A DNA stretch of 64,000 bases from RYN-230 sp963770535 (GCA_963770535.1 CAVYPZ010000007.1:558001-622000); one strand, 5' to 3'. Counted from the stretch's first letter, positions 53,771 to 62,980 are shown. Made by a program: numbers and translations. Notes: generated by a model from the letters alone, not told the origin.

Positions 53771-56353
53771 ATGGCGCTCGGCAATGCGTGGCACTTTCCC
53801 GGCAACCCTGAGCCGTTTGGTAACGCCGGCATGCGAGATCCCGTCTTTCCCACAGATCCTGTACCGGCGGTTACTGTCTTCAGCGGCAATCAGTACCAAG
53901 GTGGCGGGAACCCTGGCAACCAGCTGCAGGACGGCAGCGCGGTGTCGTTCAAGCAGACGACCGACACGACGTGGATGACAGTGCCCATGGTCTTCGCCAC
54001 CGCGATCGATGACAACAAGTACTACTCAGCGCAGATCCCGGTCAGTGCGTTCGCGATCGGCACCGTCATCCAGTACTACCTGGTCATCGCGTACGACGAT
54101 CACGACACCACGTTCCTGGGGGCCGACGCCACCAACATGCTCTCGGTGGCGACCGTGGAGGAGGCCGCGGCGCAGGCCGCGCCGTTCACCTTCACCATCG
54201 ATACACCGGACAAGCGGGGTCAGTGGGCGGATCCCTTCACGTTGCCGAACGTCGCTATCCACGCTCACGTGCTGCCGGACGGCCTGGTGCTGATGTGGGG
54301 CAGGCGGGATAATCCCCAGCAATCCCTGGACACCGATCCCGCCAGCGCGCTCGCGCCCGGATTGCCGCCCGCCTCCCCGGCCACGTGCACTCCGTTCCTC
54401 TGGAATCCCGCGCACGGAAACACCACGCCGACGCCGCAGCCCACGCTCAACGACGACACGACCAACGCCAACCTGTTCTGTTCCGGCCACGCGTTCCTGC
54501 CGGACGGGCGTTTGCTGGTGGCCGGGGGCCACCTCGCTGACAGCCACGGCCTGAACCAGGCGACGATTTACGATCCAGCCGCCAATACCTGGACACCGAC
54601 CGCCACGATGGATGACGGCCGGTGGTACCCGACGGCCATCACCCTGCCGTCCGGAAGCGTCCTGGTGCTGTCCGGCAGTTACCTGGACCCCACGGAGAAC
54701 CTGGTCGTCAACAACGTGATCCCCCAGGTCTGGGACAACGGGAACTTCACAGCCGTCGCGTCCATTCCGGGCGCGGCCTTCGATCTCTTTCCGCGCATAC
54801 ACGTCGCTTCCACCGGCCTCCTTTACCTGACGTCGCTCGTCCAGATCTGGTCCATGGACGTGTCCGGCGCGGGCACGTGGACCGCCGTCCCCGGTGCCGT
54901 GCAGCCCAACGGGCTGTGCGACTATGCCCCGTCGGTCCTCTACGACGTCGACAAGGTCCTGTTCGTCGGCGGCGGCAACCCGCCGACCGTGAATGCCGAG
55001 ACCATCGACCTGAGCCAGCCGCAGCAGGGCTGGGTGGCCACAAGCCCGATGAACTTCCCCCGCCGGCAGCACAACGCCACCATCCTCCCGGACGGGACGG
55101 TGCTGGTCACCGGCGGTACCCGCGGCGGCGGGGCGCCAGGGACCGCGGAGGCGTTCAACAACCTTGACCCGGGCCAACCGGTGCACATCGCCGAGCTGTG
55201 GGACCCGCAAACCGGGCAGTGGACGATGCTGGCCGCGGAGCAGACCGACCGCTGTTACCACTCGACCGCGGTGCTGCTCCCGGACGGGAGGGTGCTCAGT
55301 GCGGGGGGTGGCGAGTTCATCCTGAACGAGGGAACGCCGCAGCAGGTGGCGAACAGCCCGCAGGACACGCACTACGACGCCCAGCTGTTCTCGCCCCCGT
55401 ACCTGTTCAAGGGCCCGCAGCCGCAGATCACTTCGGCGCCGGATTCGGTGCAGTACAGCGCCACATTCGAGATCGGCACCGCTCAGCCACAGCACATCGC
55501 GACCGTCAGCTTGATCCGCTTGTCCTCCGTAACCCATTCGTTCAACGCCGGCCAGCGCATCAACTTCCTGCCCTTCCAGGTCACGGGAGGAACCCTCACG
55601 GCGACCGCACCACCGAACGCAAACGTCTGCCCGCCCGGGCACTACATGCTTTTCATCGTGGACCAGCAGGGCGTGCCGTCGGTGGCCGAGATCATCCAGG
55701 TCTCAGCGCCCGCTGCCGCACAGCCGGAGGCTGCTGTGGCCCGGCCCGCGGCTGTCGCCGCGTCGGCCGCGGCACGACAGGCCCCCGAAGACGCTTTCGC
55801 GCTGCGGGCCGCGGTACGCGCCGCCGCGCGCGGCACCCGCGTCGTGGCCGGGATCACGGGAATCTGCCCGTATGGCATCGCGGCCTGCTGGGGAGGCGCG
55901 AACGAGGCGCTGCGCAGCCTGGAGGGAGTGCAGTATGTTGACCCCATCCCCGACGGGGAAAGGTCAACAGCGACCGTCTACCTGGAAGACGACGGACTGC
56001 CCGCGCTACGCCACTGGGATGATCAATTCCGGCGGATGGTCCATCAGACGTATCAGCTGCGCGGGGTCGAGGTAACCCTCGCCGGCACCATCGAGGCGCA
56101 GAACAATAGATTCGTGCTGGCCGGCCAAGGCGCTAGACCTCCGGTTGAGCTGGTTCCCCTTGACCCGGAAGGGAAAATCCAGTGGGATCCGGTAGCGCAG
56201 GGCCCGCAGGCAGCCGAACCGGCCGAGGCGAGCTCGTACGACACACTCACTCGCTCGGCGGGAGCCGCCGGCGCCCGGTCGCTGACGGTTACCGGCCCGC
56301 TGCGCCAGACGCAGGCCGGGTACCGGCTTCAGGTGCGCCTGGTTGAGTTTTGA
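53771..56353 (+). CDS. Copper radical oxidase (galactose/glyoxal oxidase type, AA5) with C-terminal extension
   Basis: 860 residues. All ligands of the AA5 site are visible: Cys237 ('NANLFCSGHAFLPDGRLLVA') and Tyr286 ('MDDGRWYPTAITLPSG'), the thioether-linked pair; Tyr496-His497 ('DRCYHSTAVLLPDGRVLSAG'); and His589 ('SSVTHSFNAGQRINF'). Kelch repeats ('NAGQ', 'LPDGTVLVTGGT') and the galactose oxidase C-terminal domain ('PPGHYMLFIVDQQGVPSVAE') follow. About 230 extra residues come after it: an Ala-rich linker and a domain with 'GITGICPYGIAACWGGANEA' (Cys699, Cys706). No signal peptide is visible, which is unusual for this family. These enzymes oxidise alcohols or aldehydes and release hydrogen peroxide. 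Confidence 0.88.
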   Translation: MALGNAWHFPGNPEPFGNAGMRDPVFPTDPVPAVTVFSGNQYQGGGNPGNQLQDGSAVSFKQTTDTTWMTVPMVFATAIDDNKYYSAQIPVSAFAIGTVIQYYLVIAYDDHDTTFLGADATNMLSVATVEEAAAQAAPFTFTIDTPDKRGQWADPFTLPNVAIHAHVLPDGLVLMWGRRDNPQQSLDTDPASALAPGLPPASPATCTPFLWNPAHGNTTPTPQPTLNDDTTNANLFCSGHAFLPDGRLLVAGGHLADSHGLNQATIYDPAANTWTPTATMDDGRWYPTAITLPSGSVLVLSGSYLDPTENLVVNNVIPQVWDNGNFTAVASIPGAAFDLFPRIHVASTGLLYLTSLVQIWSMDVSGAGTWTAVPGAVQPNGLCDYAPSVLYDVDKVLFVGGGNPPTVNAETIDLSQPQQGWVATSPMNFPRRQHNATILPDGTVLVTGGTRGGGAPGTAEAFNNLDPGQPVHIAELWDPQTGQWTMLAAEQTDRCYHSTAVLLPDGRVLSAGGGEFILNEGTPQQVANSPQDTHYDAQLFSPPYLFKGPQPQITSAPDSVQYSATFEIGTAQPQHIATVSLIRLSSVTHSFNAGQRINFLPFQVTGGTLTATAPPNANVCPPGHYMLFIVDQQGVPSVAEIIQVSAPAAAQPEAAVARPAAVAASAAARQAPEDAFALRAAVRAAARGTRVVAGITGICPYGIAACWGGANEALRSLEGVQYVDPIPDGERSTATVYLEDDGLPALRHWDDQFRRMVHQTYQLRGVEVTLAGTIEAQNNRFVLAGQGARPPVELVPLDPEGKIQWDPVAQGPQAAEPAEASSYDTLTRSAGAAGARSLTVTGPLRQTQAGYRLQVRLVEF

Positions 56354-56816
56354 TCAGGGATCATGGGCTCTTTATCCGATACGTCAGCCCACACGGCCTG
56401 GCGAGGATCCCGGGAATGGCCGTGCAGCCGAGTGCGACTCGGGCCTGTTACCGGAAACATCCGCCGAGAGCGGCGGAGAAGGTGCGGGCACCGTGCAGGT
56501 GATCGAGGCTCAGCACTCCTTGGCCTCAGTACCTCACGATCACCTCCATACCAGCCGGTCCGGTCAACGCCGGCGCACAAGGGCCTGATCTGCGAGCCTC
56601 CCCGGTGATCGTTGGGTAGTCGTTGGTCGCCTGGCGCTGGATTGGCGGACCCATGACAATGGAACTGCAGGTCAGGCTGCGTGTACGGACGCTGTCCGTG
56701 GCGTCAGCCGTTTCGCAGCGCTGGCGCACGGACGTATAGCGGACAGCCCTGGATATTCACATGATCGTTAAGGAAGTTGGGCCAGGTCAGCGGCCATTGC
56801 GATGTGTCGCGTGAAA
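56354..56816. other. Element-end-like sequence before the right att copy
   Basis: No gene. It contains ACGGAC-GTAT-AGCGGAC at 56728-56744 with an upstream GTCCGTGG, the same arrangement as at 49.3 kb, then CCAGGTCAGCGGCCATTGCG, shared with att-proximal segments at 38.0 and 51.6 kb. Confidence 0.6.
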
Positions 56817-57040
56817 CGGTCTGTAAAACGTCGGCTTAGCCTACGTTGGTTCGAACCCAACACCTGCCACTACCTGCGGAAACGGCCCGTGAGCTGGGGA
56901 TACCTGGTCTCGCGGGCCTTCTTGTTCCTGTGCCGCCGTGTTTCATGATGTGCCGCTGTGAGCCGCTGCGTAGCAGTGGTTACGGACATATGGCGGACAG
57001 AATCGGGGCGTAGCCAGCGGTTCACCGCACCGCTTGCTCC
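56817..57040. repeat. Right copy of the island-bounding direct repeat (tRNA-Tyr 3' part plus 170 bp)
   Basis: Matches 13354-13579 almost throughout. The tRNA part (CGGTCTGTAAAAC...CACCTGCCAC) has lost one C in the anticodon stem, so it could not give a functional tRNA arm. The following 170 bp contain GGAAACGGCCCGTGAGCTGG, AGCAGTGGTTACGGACATAT and ACCGCACCGCTTGCTCC, as at the left copy. Similarity stops at 57040. Confidence 0.85.
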
Positions 57041-57304
57041 GCCCATTTCCATGGGTCAGCGGTCGTCGTTGAGGAGCTGACCAGCGTGACGCGGCGCGGA
57101 CGTGGGGTACGCGCGTATCAGATCCAGCGCGTGGTCATGGGCCGGCAGTCCCAGCACGGTCATCGTCATTAAGGGATTGGTCTCCATCCCCGCCCTCGGG
57201 GAGGTCAGTAGTTACTAGAGGGGCGGGTGCCTCACGACGGCTTGGCAGAGAGGGCCGCGAGTTCTCACGACCAGGGTGTACCAGGTAACGAGGTCCTTCT
57301 TGTG
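57041..57304. other. Short region right of the island repeat
   Basis: One small minus-strand frame (57056-57169, 37 codons, starting 'MTMTVLGLPAHDHALDLIRA') is present, but without a clear ribosome binding site. I do not call it. Nothing else was recognised. Confidence 0.4.
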
Positions 57305-57395
57305 TCGTGCCAAGACTGGCATACCGGCCCTGAGATTGTCTCCCTGTGATCTTTAGGCTGCTCTCGGGTACTCGCTGATCAGACCCGGATAAAGC
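57305..57395 (-). mobile_element. Scar of an integrase-core IS left end
   Basis: About 90 bp resemble the left end of the IS at 39.9 kb. Both contain GTGCCAA-AACT/GACT, a GGC-CTGA block, CTTTAGGCTGCTCTC (CTTCAGGCTGCTCTC in the other), and GGTACTCGCTGATCAG, which encodes the transposase C-terminus 'LISEYPRAA' / 'LISEYQRAA'. The rest of the transposase is missing, and the next sequence is the 3' end of the formate dehydrogenase gene. Confidence 0.75.
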
Positions 57396-57414
57396 GGCGA
57401 GGCGACCTTCAGGA

Positions 57415-60102
57415 TCATGGTGTCCTGGACGTGGAGTTCGAGGTTGCGCCGATTCTGACCGCCGTCACTTTGTATTCGGGGCAGGTGGCGATGTCGTCGA
57501 CGACGTCGGAGGTGAGTGCGTTCGCGAGCGTCTCGGGGAAGTGGAAGGCGAGGAATACCTCGCCGGGGGAGACCCGCTCGGTGACCTTGACGGGGGCCTC
57601 GATGGCGCCGTGGCGGCTGGTGATCGGGACGACTTGGCCGTCGGCGATGCCGAGCCGGGCCGCGTCGGCCGGGTTGAGCTCGAGACGTTCGTCGGGTACA
57701 AGGGTGAGGTTGTCGGTGCGCCGGGTCATCGAACCCGAGTTGTAGTGGACGAGTCGGCGGCCGGTGATGAGCAGGAACGGGTAGTCGCCGTCCGGCTGCT
57801 CGCCGGGCGGCAGGTAGGGGCGGGCGGCGAGGCGGGCCTTCCCGTCTGCCGTGGCGAAGCCGTCGAGGTGGAGTGTCTGCGTTCCGGGCTCGTCTGGGGA
57901 ACGGCAGGGCCACTGGATCGAGCCCTCTCGGTCGAGCCGCTGGTGGGAGACGCCGCGGAACTCGGGTGTGACGCGGGCGAGCTCGTCCATCGCCGCGGCG
58001 GCCGTCGGGCAGCCGAGGTCGCTGCCGAGCGCCGCTGCGACTCGGTTGACGATCTCGAAGTCGGTGCGGGCCTCGCCTGGCGGGCGCAGGGCGGGGCGGA
58101 CGCGCTGGAAGCGGCGGTCGAAGTTGACGAAGGTGCCGTCCTTCTCGAAGAACGGCGCCGCGGGGAGCACGACGTGCGCCCGCTCCGCGGTACGGGAGAG
58201 GAAGAGGTCCTGCGCGATCACGAGCTCGCAGGCGTCGAGCGCGGCCTCGACACGGTTTGTGTTGGGGTCGGTCTGGGCAATATCCTCGCCTATCACCCAG
58301 AGCGCCTTCAGCTGGCCGTCGAGCGCGGCGGTGAACATATCCGGGATGCGCAGGCCTGGGCGGCGAGCGATCCGGACACCCCACTCGGCCTCGACGCGGG
58401 CGACGGCCTCGTCGTCGTCGAGCCGGTAGTAGCCGGGCAGCACGTCGGGCAGCGCGCCGACATCCGAGGCGCCCTGGACGTTGTTCTGGCCGCGGAGCGG
58501 GACGATCCCGCCGCCGTGCTCGCTGCCGACCTGGCCGGTCAGGAGCGCGAGGTTCGTGAGCGTGCGCACGCCGTCGGTACCGTGCGCGTGCTCGGTGACG
58601 CCGAGCCCGTAGACGATCGGGGCGCATCGCGCCGCGCCGTAGATCCGGGCCGCCCGGCGCAGGTCGTCCGCCGGGACGCCCGAGATCTCCTCGACCCGCT
58701 CGGGCCTGTGGTCGGCCAGCACCGCGCGGAGCTCGTCGAGGCCGTTCACGCGGGCGGCGAGGAACTCCTCGTCGGCATAGCCCTCCTCGAGCAGGACGTG
58801 CGCGAGCCCGTTGAAGACGGCGATGTTCGTGCCCGGCCGGCAGCGGAGGTGGACGTCTGCGTAGTAGGCCAGCTCGATCTGGCGCGGGTCGACGACGACG
58901 AGCGAGGCCCCGCGGATCACCTGCTGCTTGAGCCGGGCGCCGACGACCGGGTGCGCCTCGGTCGGGTTCGCCCCGGCGAGCAGGAAGCAGTCGGCGCGCT
59001 CGAAGTCGTCGAGCGGGTTGGTGCCCCCGGAGACGCCGAGCGACGCGTTGAGTCCAGCGGCGGTCGGCGCGTGGCAGATGCGCGCGCAGTTGTCGACGTT
59101 GTTCGAGCCGATTACGGCGCGCATTAGCTTCTGCACGAGGTAGTTCTCCTCGTTGGTCATCCGCGCCGAGGAGATCGTCGCGATCGCGTCGGCTCCGTGG
59201 CGGTCGCGGATCGACCGCAGCGAGTCGGCGACGAAGGCGATCGCCTCCTCCCAGCTCGCCGGCGCGAGCTCCCCGTCCTGGCGCACGAGCGGCGTCGTGA
59301 GCCGGTCGGGGGAGTGCACGAAGCCGTATGCGAAGCGGCCCTTGACGCAGGCGTGGCCGCGGTTGAGCGGCGAGGCGTGGTTGGGCGTGACGGCGGCGAT
59401 CCGGCCGTCGGCGACGTGCACGTCGAGCCTGCAACCAACGCCGCAGTAGCCGCAGGTCGTCGTCACCGACGGCTCGACCCGCGCGCCGCCGGCAAAGCCG
59501 GGCTCAAAGATGGCCCCGGTTGGGCAGGAGTCGACGCAGCCGCCGCAGGCCACGCAGTCGGACTCGGCCCAGGCGTTGCCGCTGCCTGCGGCCACGACGA
59601 TGTCGCCGCCACGGCCGGCGAGCTCGAGGGCGAAGGTCCCCTGCACCTCGTCGCACATCCGCACGCACCGGCCGCAGGCGATGCAGAGGTCGCGGTCGAG
59701 CTTCACGTACGGGTGCGACAGGTCGAGCTCGTGCCTCATTCCATCGCCGAAGCGGTCGCGGCCGACGCCGAGCCGCTCGCAGACGGCCGCGAGCTCACTG
59801 CCCCGCACGTCAAGCGCGCGCGCCGGCAGCCGCGAGACCATCAGCTCGAGCGTCTCGCGCGCCGACGAGACCGTCGTCTCGTCGTCGGTGCGGATCCCAT
59901 CGCCCTCGCCGGCCAGCGTGGTGCAGGCGGCCACGCTTGCTCCATCGCGTTCGACTAGGCAGAGTCGGCAAGCGCCGATCGGCGAGCAGCGCTCGTCGAG
60001 GCAGAGTGTCGGCAGGTCGCCGCCGGCGGCGCGGACGGCGTCGAGCAGCACCGCCCCGTCCGGCACCTGGACCTGCTGGCCGTCTACGGTGAGCCTCACC
60101 AC
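57415..60102 (-). CDS. fdsA: NAD-dependent formate dehydrogenase, molybdopterin (alpha) subunit
   Basis: 895 residues from GTG 60102. The order is a [2Fe-2S] domain ('LCLDERCSPIGACRLCLVER'), a His/Cys cluster region, two ferredoxin motifs ('CIACGRCVRMCDEV', 'CVACGGCVDSCPTGAIFEP'), the [4Fe-4S] MopB motif ('TTTCGYCGVGCRLDVHVADG'), and the molybdopterin domain. Cys343 in 'VDNCARICHAPTAAGLNASL' is the metal ligand where E. coli FdhF has selenocysteine. The bis-MGD binding domain ends near 'YKVTAVRI'. It would oxidise formate to CO2 and pass electrons to the diaphorase subunit encoded upstream. The last few residues ('GATSNSTSRTP') lie next to an IS scar and may be altered. Confidence 0.92.
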   Translation of the reverse strand: MVRLTVDGQQVQVPDGAVLLDAVRAAGGDLPTLCLDERCSPIGACRLCLVERDGASVAACTTLAGEGDGIRTDDETTVSSARETLELMVSRLPARALDVRGSELAAVCERLGVGRDRFGDGMRHELDLSHPYVKLDRDLCIACGRCVRMCDEVQGTFALELAGRGGDIVVAAGSGNAWAESDCVACGGCVDSCPTGAIFEPGFAGGARVEPSVTTTCGYCGVGCRLDVHVADGRIAAVTPNHASPLNRGHACVKGRFAYGFVHSPDRLTTPLVRQDGELAPASWEEAIAFVADSLRSIRDRHGADAIATISSARMTNEENYLVQKLMRAVIGSNNVDNCARICHAPTAAGLNASLGVSGGTNPLDDFERADCFLLAGANPTEAHPVVGARLKQQVIRGASLVVVDPRQIELAYYADVHLRCRPGTNIAVFNGLAHVLLEEGYADEEFLAARVNGLDELRAVLADHRPERVEEISGVPADDLRRAARIYGAARCAPIVYGLGVTEHAHGTDGVRTLTNLALLTGQVGSEHGGGIVPLRGQNNVQGASDVGALPDVLPGYYRLDDDEAVARVEAEWGVRIARRPGLRIPDMFTAALDGQLKALWVIGEDIAQTDPNTNRVEAALDACELVIAQDLFLSRTAERAHVVLPAAPFFEKDGTFVNFDRRFQRVRPALRPPGEARTDFEIVNRVAAALGSDLGCPTAAAAMDELARVTPEFRGVSHQRLDREGSIQWPCRSPDEPGTQTLHLDGFATADGKARLAARPYLPPGEQPDGDYPFLLITGRRLVHYNSGSMTRRTDNLTLVPDERLELNPADAARLGIADGQVVPITSRHGAIEAPVKVTERVSPGEVFLAFHFPETLANALTSDVVDDIATCPEYKVTAVRIGATSNSTSRTP

Positions 60103-61805
60103 GACTCAAGCTCCTGGCGGAAGACGCGGAGAAGGCTACGCACCGACGTCGGGACGCCGCTACCGAAGGCGCACAGGCTGCCGCGGTCGAGCGCGTTCAG
60201 CAGCCGGTCGAGCTCGGCACCGTCCTCCGGCCGCACGTCGTTGTCGGCAAGCCGCTCGGCGAGGTCGAGGCCGCGCAGCGTTCCCAGCCGGCAGGGGACG
60301 CAGGTGCCGCAGCTCTCCGAGGCGGCGAAGCGCCAGAGGTGCCGCATCAGCGCGCGCGGATCGGTGTGCTCGTCGAAGGCGACCAGGCTACCGTGGCCGA
60401 GGGCGACGCCGCGCGCGGCGAGGTCCTCGGGCGTCAGCGGCGTTTCGAGTTCCTCGGGGCGGAGGAAACCGCCGAGCGGCCCGCCGACCTGGATCGTGCG
60501 CAGCGCACCCGAGTGGAGGCCGCCGCCGAGTCCGTCGACGATCTCCCCGACCGACCTGCCGAGCTCGACCTCGTAGACGCCGGGGTTGCGGAAGCGCTCG
60601 TTCAGGCATACGAGCTTCGTGCCGGGGTCCGCCGCGGTGCCGTGCCGCGCGTACGCCTCGCCGCCATGCTCGACGATCCACGCGACCGCGGCAAGCGACT
60701 CGACATTGTTGACTGCGGTCGGGAAGCCGAAGATGCCGCCGCGGCCGGCTGGATACGGCGGGCGCGGCGCGGCGCCGCCGCGGAGGCCCTCGATCGAGTG
60801 CAGCAGCGCCGTCTCCTCGCCGACGACGTACGAGCCTGCGCCCTCGAACACCTCGATCTCGAGGTCGACGCCGGAGCCGTGCACGTTTTCGCCGAGATGG
60901 CCGGCCGTGCGCGCCTCCTCGACCGCGGCGCGCAGCGCGTCGCGCGCGGCCGGGTACTCCGAGCGCACGTAGACGTAGCCGCGGTCGGCGCCGCAAGCGA
61001 GCGAGGCGAGCGCGACACCCTCGAGCACGCCGTGCGGGTCGCGCTCCATCAGCAGCCGGTCGAGGTAGGAACCGGGATCCCCCTCGTCACCGTTGGCGAC
61101 GACGCGGCGCGGCCCCGGCGGGTTGGCGCGCACGAGCGCCCACTTTCGCGCCACTGGGAAGCCAGCGCCGCCGCGGCCCTGCAGCCTCGAGCGCTCGACC
61201 TTTCGCAGGATCCGGTCGGGCGCCTCTGGTTCGCCGACGACCCCGCGCCAGACATCCCACGCGGGCGGGCCGCGGCCGAGCAGCCGCGCGAGCACGATCG
61301 GCTCCTCGCACGCCGCCTCGAACGGAATCGGCGGATCGACCTGCGGCGCCTCGCCGGCGAGCTGCTCAGCGAGATCCTGCCCGGCGTGCGCCCGCTCGCC
61401 GTCGAGGGCCGACGGCGAGGCATAACAGTAGCCGAGGCAGTAGACGGGCTCGACGTCGGCGACACCCGCGAGACGCTTGCGGATGCCGGCAGCATGGCGG
61501 CCGCCAGTCGCGGCGAAGCAGGAGGCGCCGTCGCAGAGTCGCACTCTCCGGCCGGTCAGCACCTCGACCGTGAAGTCCGCGTAGAAGGAGGCGGCACCGT
61601 AGACGTGGGCGCGTGGCAGCCGCAGCTCGGCGGCCACCCGGTCGACGTCTTCCGACTCGATCCGCCCACGCGCCTGCTTTACCTGCCGCAGCCGCTCGAT
61701 CACCTCGGTCGCGCGGCGGCCTAGGCGCCTCTCGAGCTCGACCGTTGCGTTCCGCGGCTCGTTGGTCACGAGCGCCGGTCCCGCGGCGGCCGGTCGCCAC
61801 TCCAC
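60096..61805 (-). CDS. Fused NuoE-NuoF-type diaphorase subunit of formate dehydrogenase
   Basis: About 569 residues. I chose GTG 61805 because GAGGGTG precedes it; GTG 61769 is another option, and the longer open frame upstream is not protein-like. Residues 1-150 are NuoE-like with the [2Fe-2S] cysteines in 'VRLCDGASCFAATGG' and 'VEPVYCLGYCYASPS'. The rest is NuoF-like: NADH site 'LQGRGGAGFPVARKWALVRA', FMN site 'VVANGDEGDPGSYLDRLLME', and [4Fe-4S] motif 'ESCGTCVPCRLGTLRGLDLA'. It would pass electrons from formate oxidation to NAD+. It overlaps the fdsA start by 7 bp. FdsG and FdsB are separate in the best-known enzyme, whereas here they are fused. Confidence 0.9.
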   Translation of the reverse strand: MEWRPAAAGPALVTNEPRNATVELERRLGRRATEVIERLRQVKQARGRIESEDVDRVAAELRLPRAHVYGAASFYADFTVEVLTGRRVRLCDGASCFAATGGRHAAGIRKRLAGVADVEPVYCLGYCYASPSALDGERAHAGQDLAEQLAGEAPQVDPPIPFEAACEEPIVLARLLGRGPPAWDVWRGVVGEPEAPDRILRKVERSRLQGRGGAGFPVARKWALVRANPPGPRRVVANGDEGDPGSYLDRLLMERDPHGVLEGVALASLACGADRGYVYVRSEYPAARDALRAAVEEARTAGHLGENVHGSGVDLEIEVFEGAGSYVVGEETALLHSIEGLRGGAAPRPPYPAGRGGIFGFPTAVNNVESLAAVAWIVEHGGEAYARHGTAADPGTKLVCLNERFRNPGVYEVELGRSVGEIVDGLGGGLHSGALRTIQVGGPLGGFLRPEELETPLTPEDLAARGVALGHGSLVAFDEHTDPRALMRHLWRFAASESCGTCVPCRLGTLRGLDLAERLADNDVRPEDGAELDRLLNALDRGSLCAFGSGVPTSVRSLLRVFRQELESW

Positions 61806-62555
61806 CAGCACCCTCGGCGCGATTGCATGACATCTTCCCCTTGCACGCCAGCACGCATAAACATCGGCGCCGTTCGCAGCCGCGAGGCGACACCAGACAC
61901 GCAAAAACGACGCCCTGCTCGCCACCATCTGCTGGGTCGGAGCCGGCCCAGCGAGCTGACGCTCGTCGCCGGCCACCACGCCACCTTCACCCACGAACCC
62001 GGCTGGGACTGTCTTGACAGGTCTCTGCGGCCAGCCTCTTGACGCACCCGGCGGTCGTACGTCCCGGCCCGCAAGCACGACAAGATCCCAACACCTGTGA
62101 ACAGCCGCAGGCGAGGCCGCCGCAGAAGAGCCTTTAAGGCTCGAACAGGTGACCCAGGCTTGTCAAATGCCGGGCGGCCGTCTGTCAGCCTCGAACGATG
62201 AGAACGTAGGCGTCCTGGACTACCCAGTGACGACCCGCAGGAGTTAGCGAACGCGAAGCCCGCCCGCAGGTCTAGAGCAACCTCTGGCTCCCGGTCGAGC
62301 TCAAGATGGTCTTCATCAAGAAGCTCACCAAGGAGCCGCGGTAGCCCAAGAGCGGCTTCGCGTTCAAGCGACGGATGAGGGTTCTGCGTCAATTGATAGT
62401 CCTAGCTGGATGCGCAGTTCTCGTATTGTACGCAGCTAAGGGGTCGGCTACAAGAGATAGCGATCTTCGCGGCATTACGCAGGTACGAGCTTTTTACATT
62501 GGGACTCGGGTCTTTGGAGGTTGAGCCAAGCCCGGAGGGATGGAGCACTTTAGTC
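61806..62555. other. Long region upstream of the formate dehydrogenase operon
   Basis: About 750 bp with overlapping minus-strand frames but no recognisable domain or good ribosome site. The operon's promoter should be in the left part. The right part (62380-62550) is AT-richer. No fdhD or other maturation gene is found here. Confidence 0.5.
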
Positions 62556-62600
62556 TTGATCCACCGTGTAAATTCTGACGTTCTTGCTGGTGCGCTCGTC
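62556..62600 (+). mobile_element. Solo IS1380-like end
   Basis: TTGATCCACCGTGTAAATTC followed by GACGTTCTTGC matches the left end of the complete IS1380 element at 38.07 kb (TCGATCCACCGTTTAAATGC, GGTTCTTTC) with few changes. No transposase sequence follows, so only an end has been left behind by deletion or excision. Confidence 0.6.
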
Positions 62601-62980
62601 AGCGGGGAATGATCGGGGCTGGTGCTGGCGGGCGGCCCGCCAGGTCAAAGCCAAGCCGTTCGGCATGCCGGCTTCAGCGGCGATATCACCCGGATCCCCG
62701 GTGGTGGCCAGCATGAGGCCCGCCCTCACGCTCCGGTTCCCCCGTGACGCGGCACGGCACGGCGCCGTCGGCCGCGGCGCCTCCCACGACGTACACGTCG
62801 GCGGTCTGGTCAACGTGCGGCGCACGGAGCGGGACTTCCGTCGTCATCGCCTCCCGCGAGGTTCCCAGGATGGAAGCGATGGAATGCAGCTGGACTTCAT
62901 GGGACCTGCCGGCTGACCACCAGATGCTTCATGCAACGGCGTCGAAGAGACTCCCCCGTCGTGCATGGTAGATTTATGGC
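62601..62980. other. No supportable gene
   Basis: Two opposing frames (91 and 110 codons) overlap completely, and neither has a ribosome binding site or known domain, so I call neither. The promoter of the following antitoxin-toxin pair must lie near the right edge, where TATGGC precedes the ATG at 62981. Confidence 0.5.

Noticed and set aside
59070..59080. Selenocysteine in the formate dehydrogenase
   Set aside because: The active-site codon is TGC (Cys343), not TGA.
57353..59434. A 693-codon minus-strand open frame overlapping fdsA
   Set aside because: The translation is an Arg/Pro/Ala-rich shadow of fdsA in another frame. Only its last residues ('LISEYPRAA') are meaningful, and they come from an IS remnant.
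62550..62916. Opposing frames of 91 and 110 codons
   Set aside because: They overlap completely on opposite strands, neither has a start signal, and the region begins with a solo IS end.
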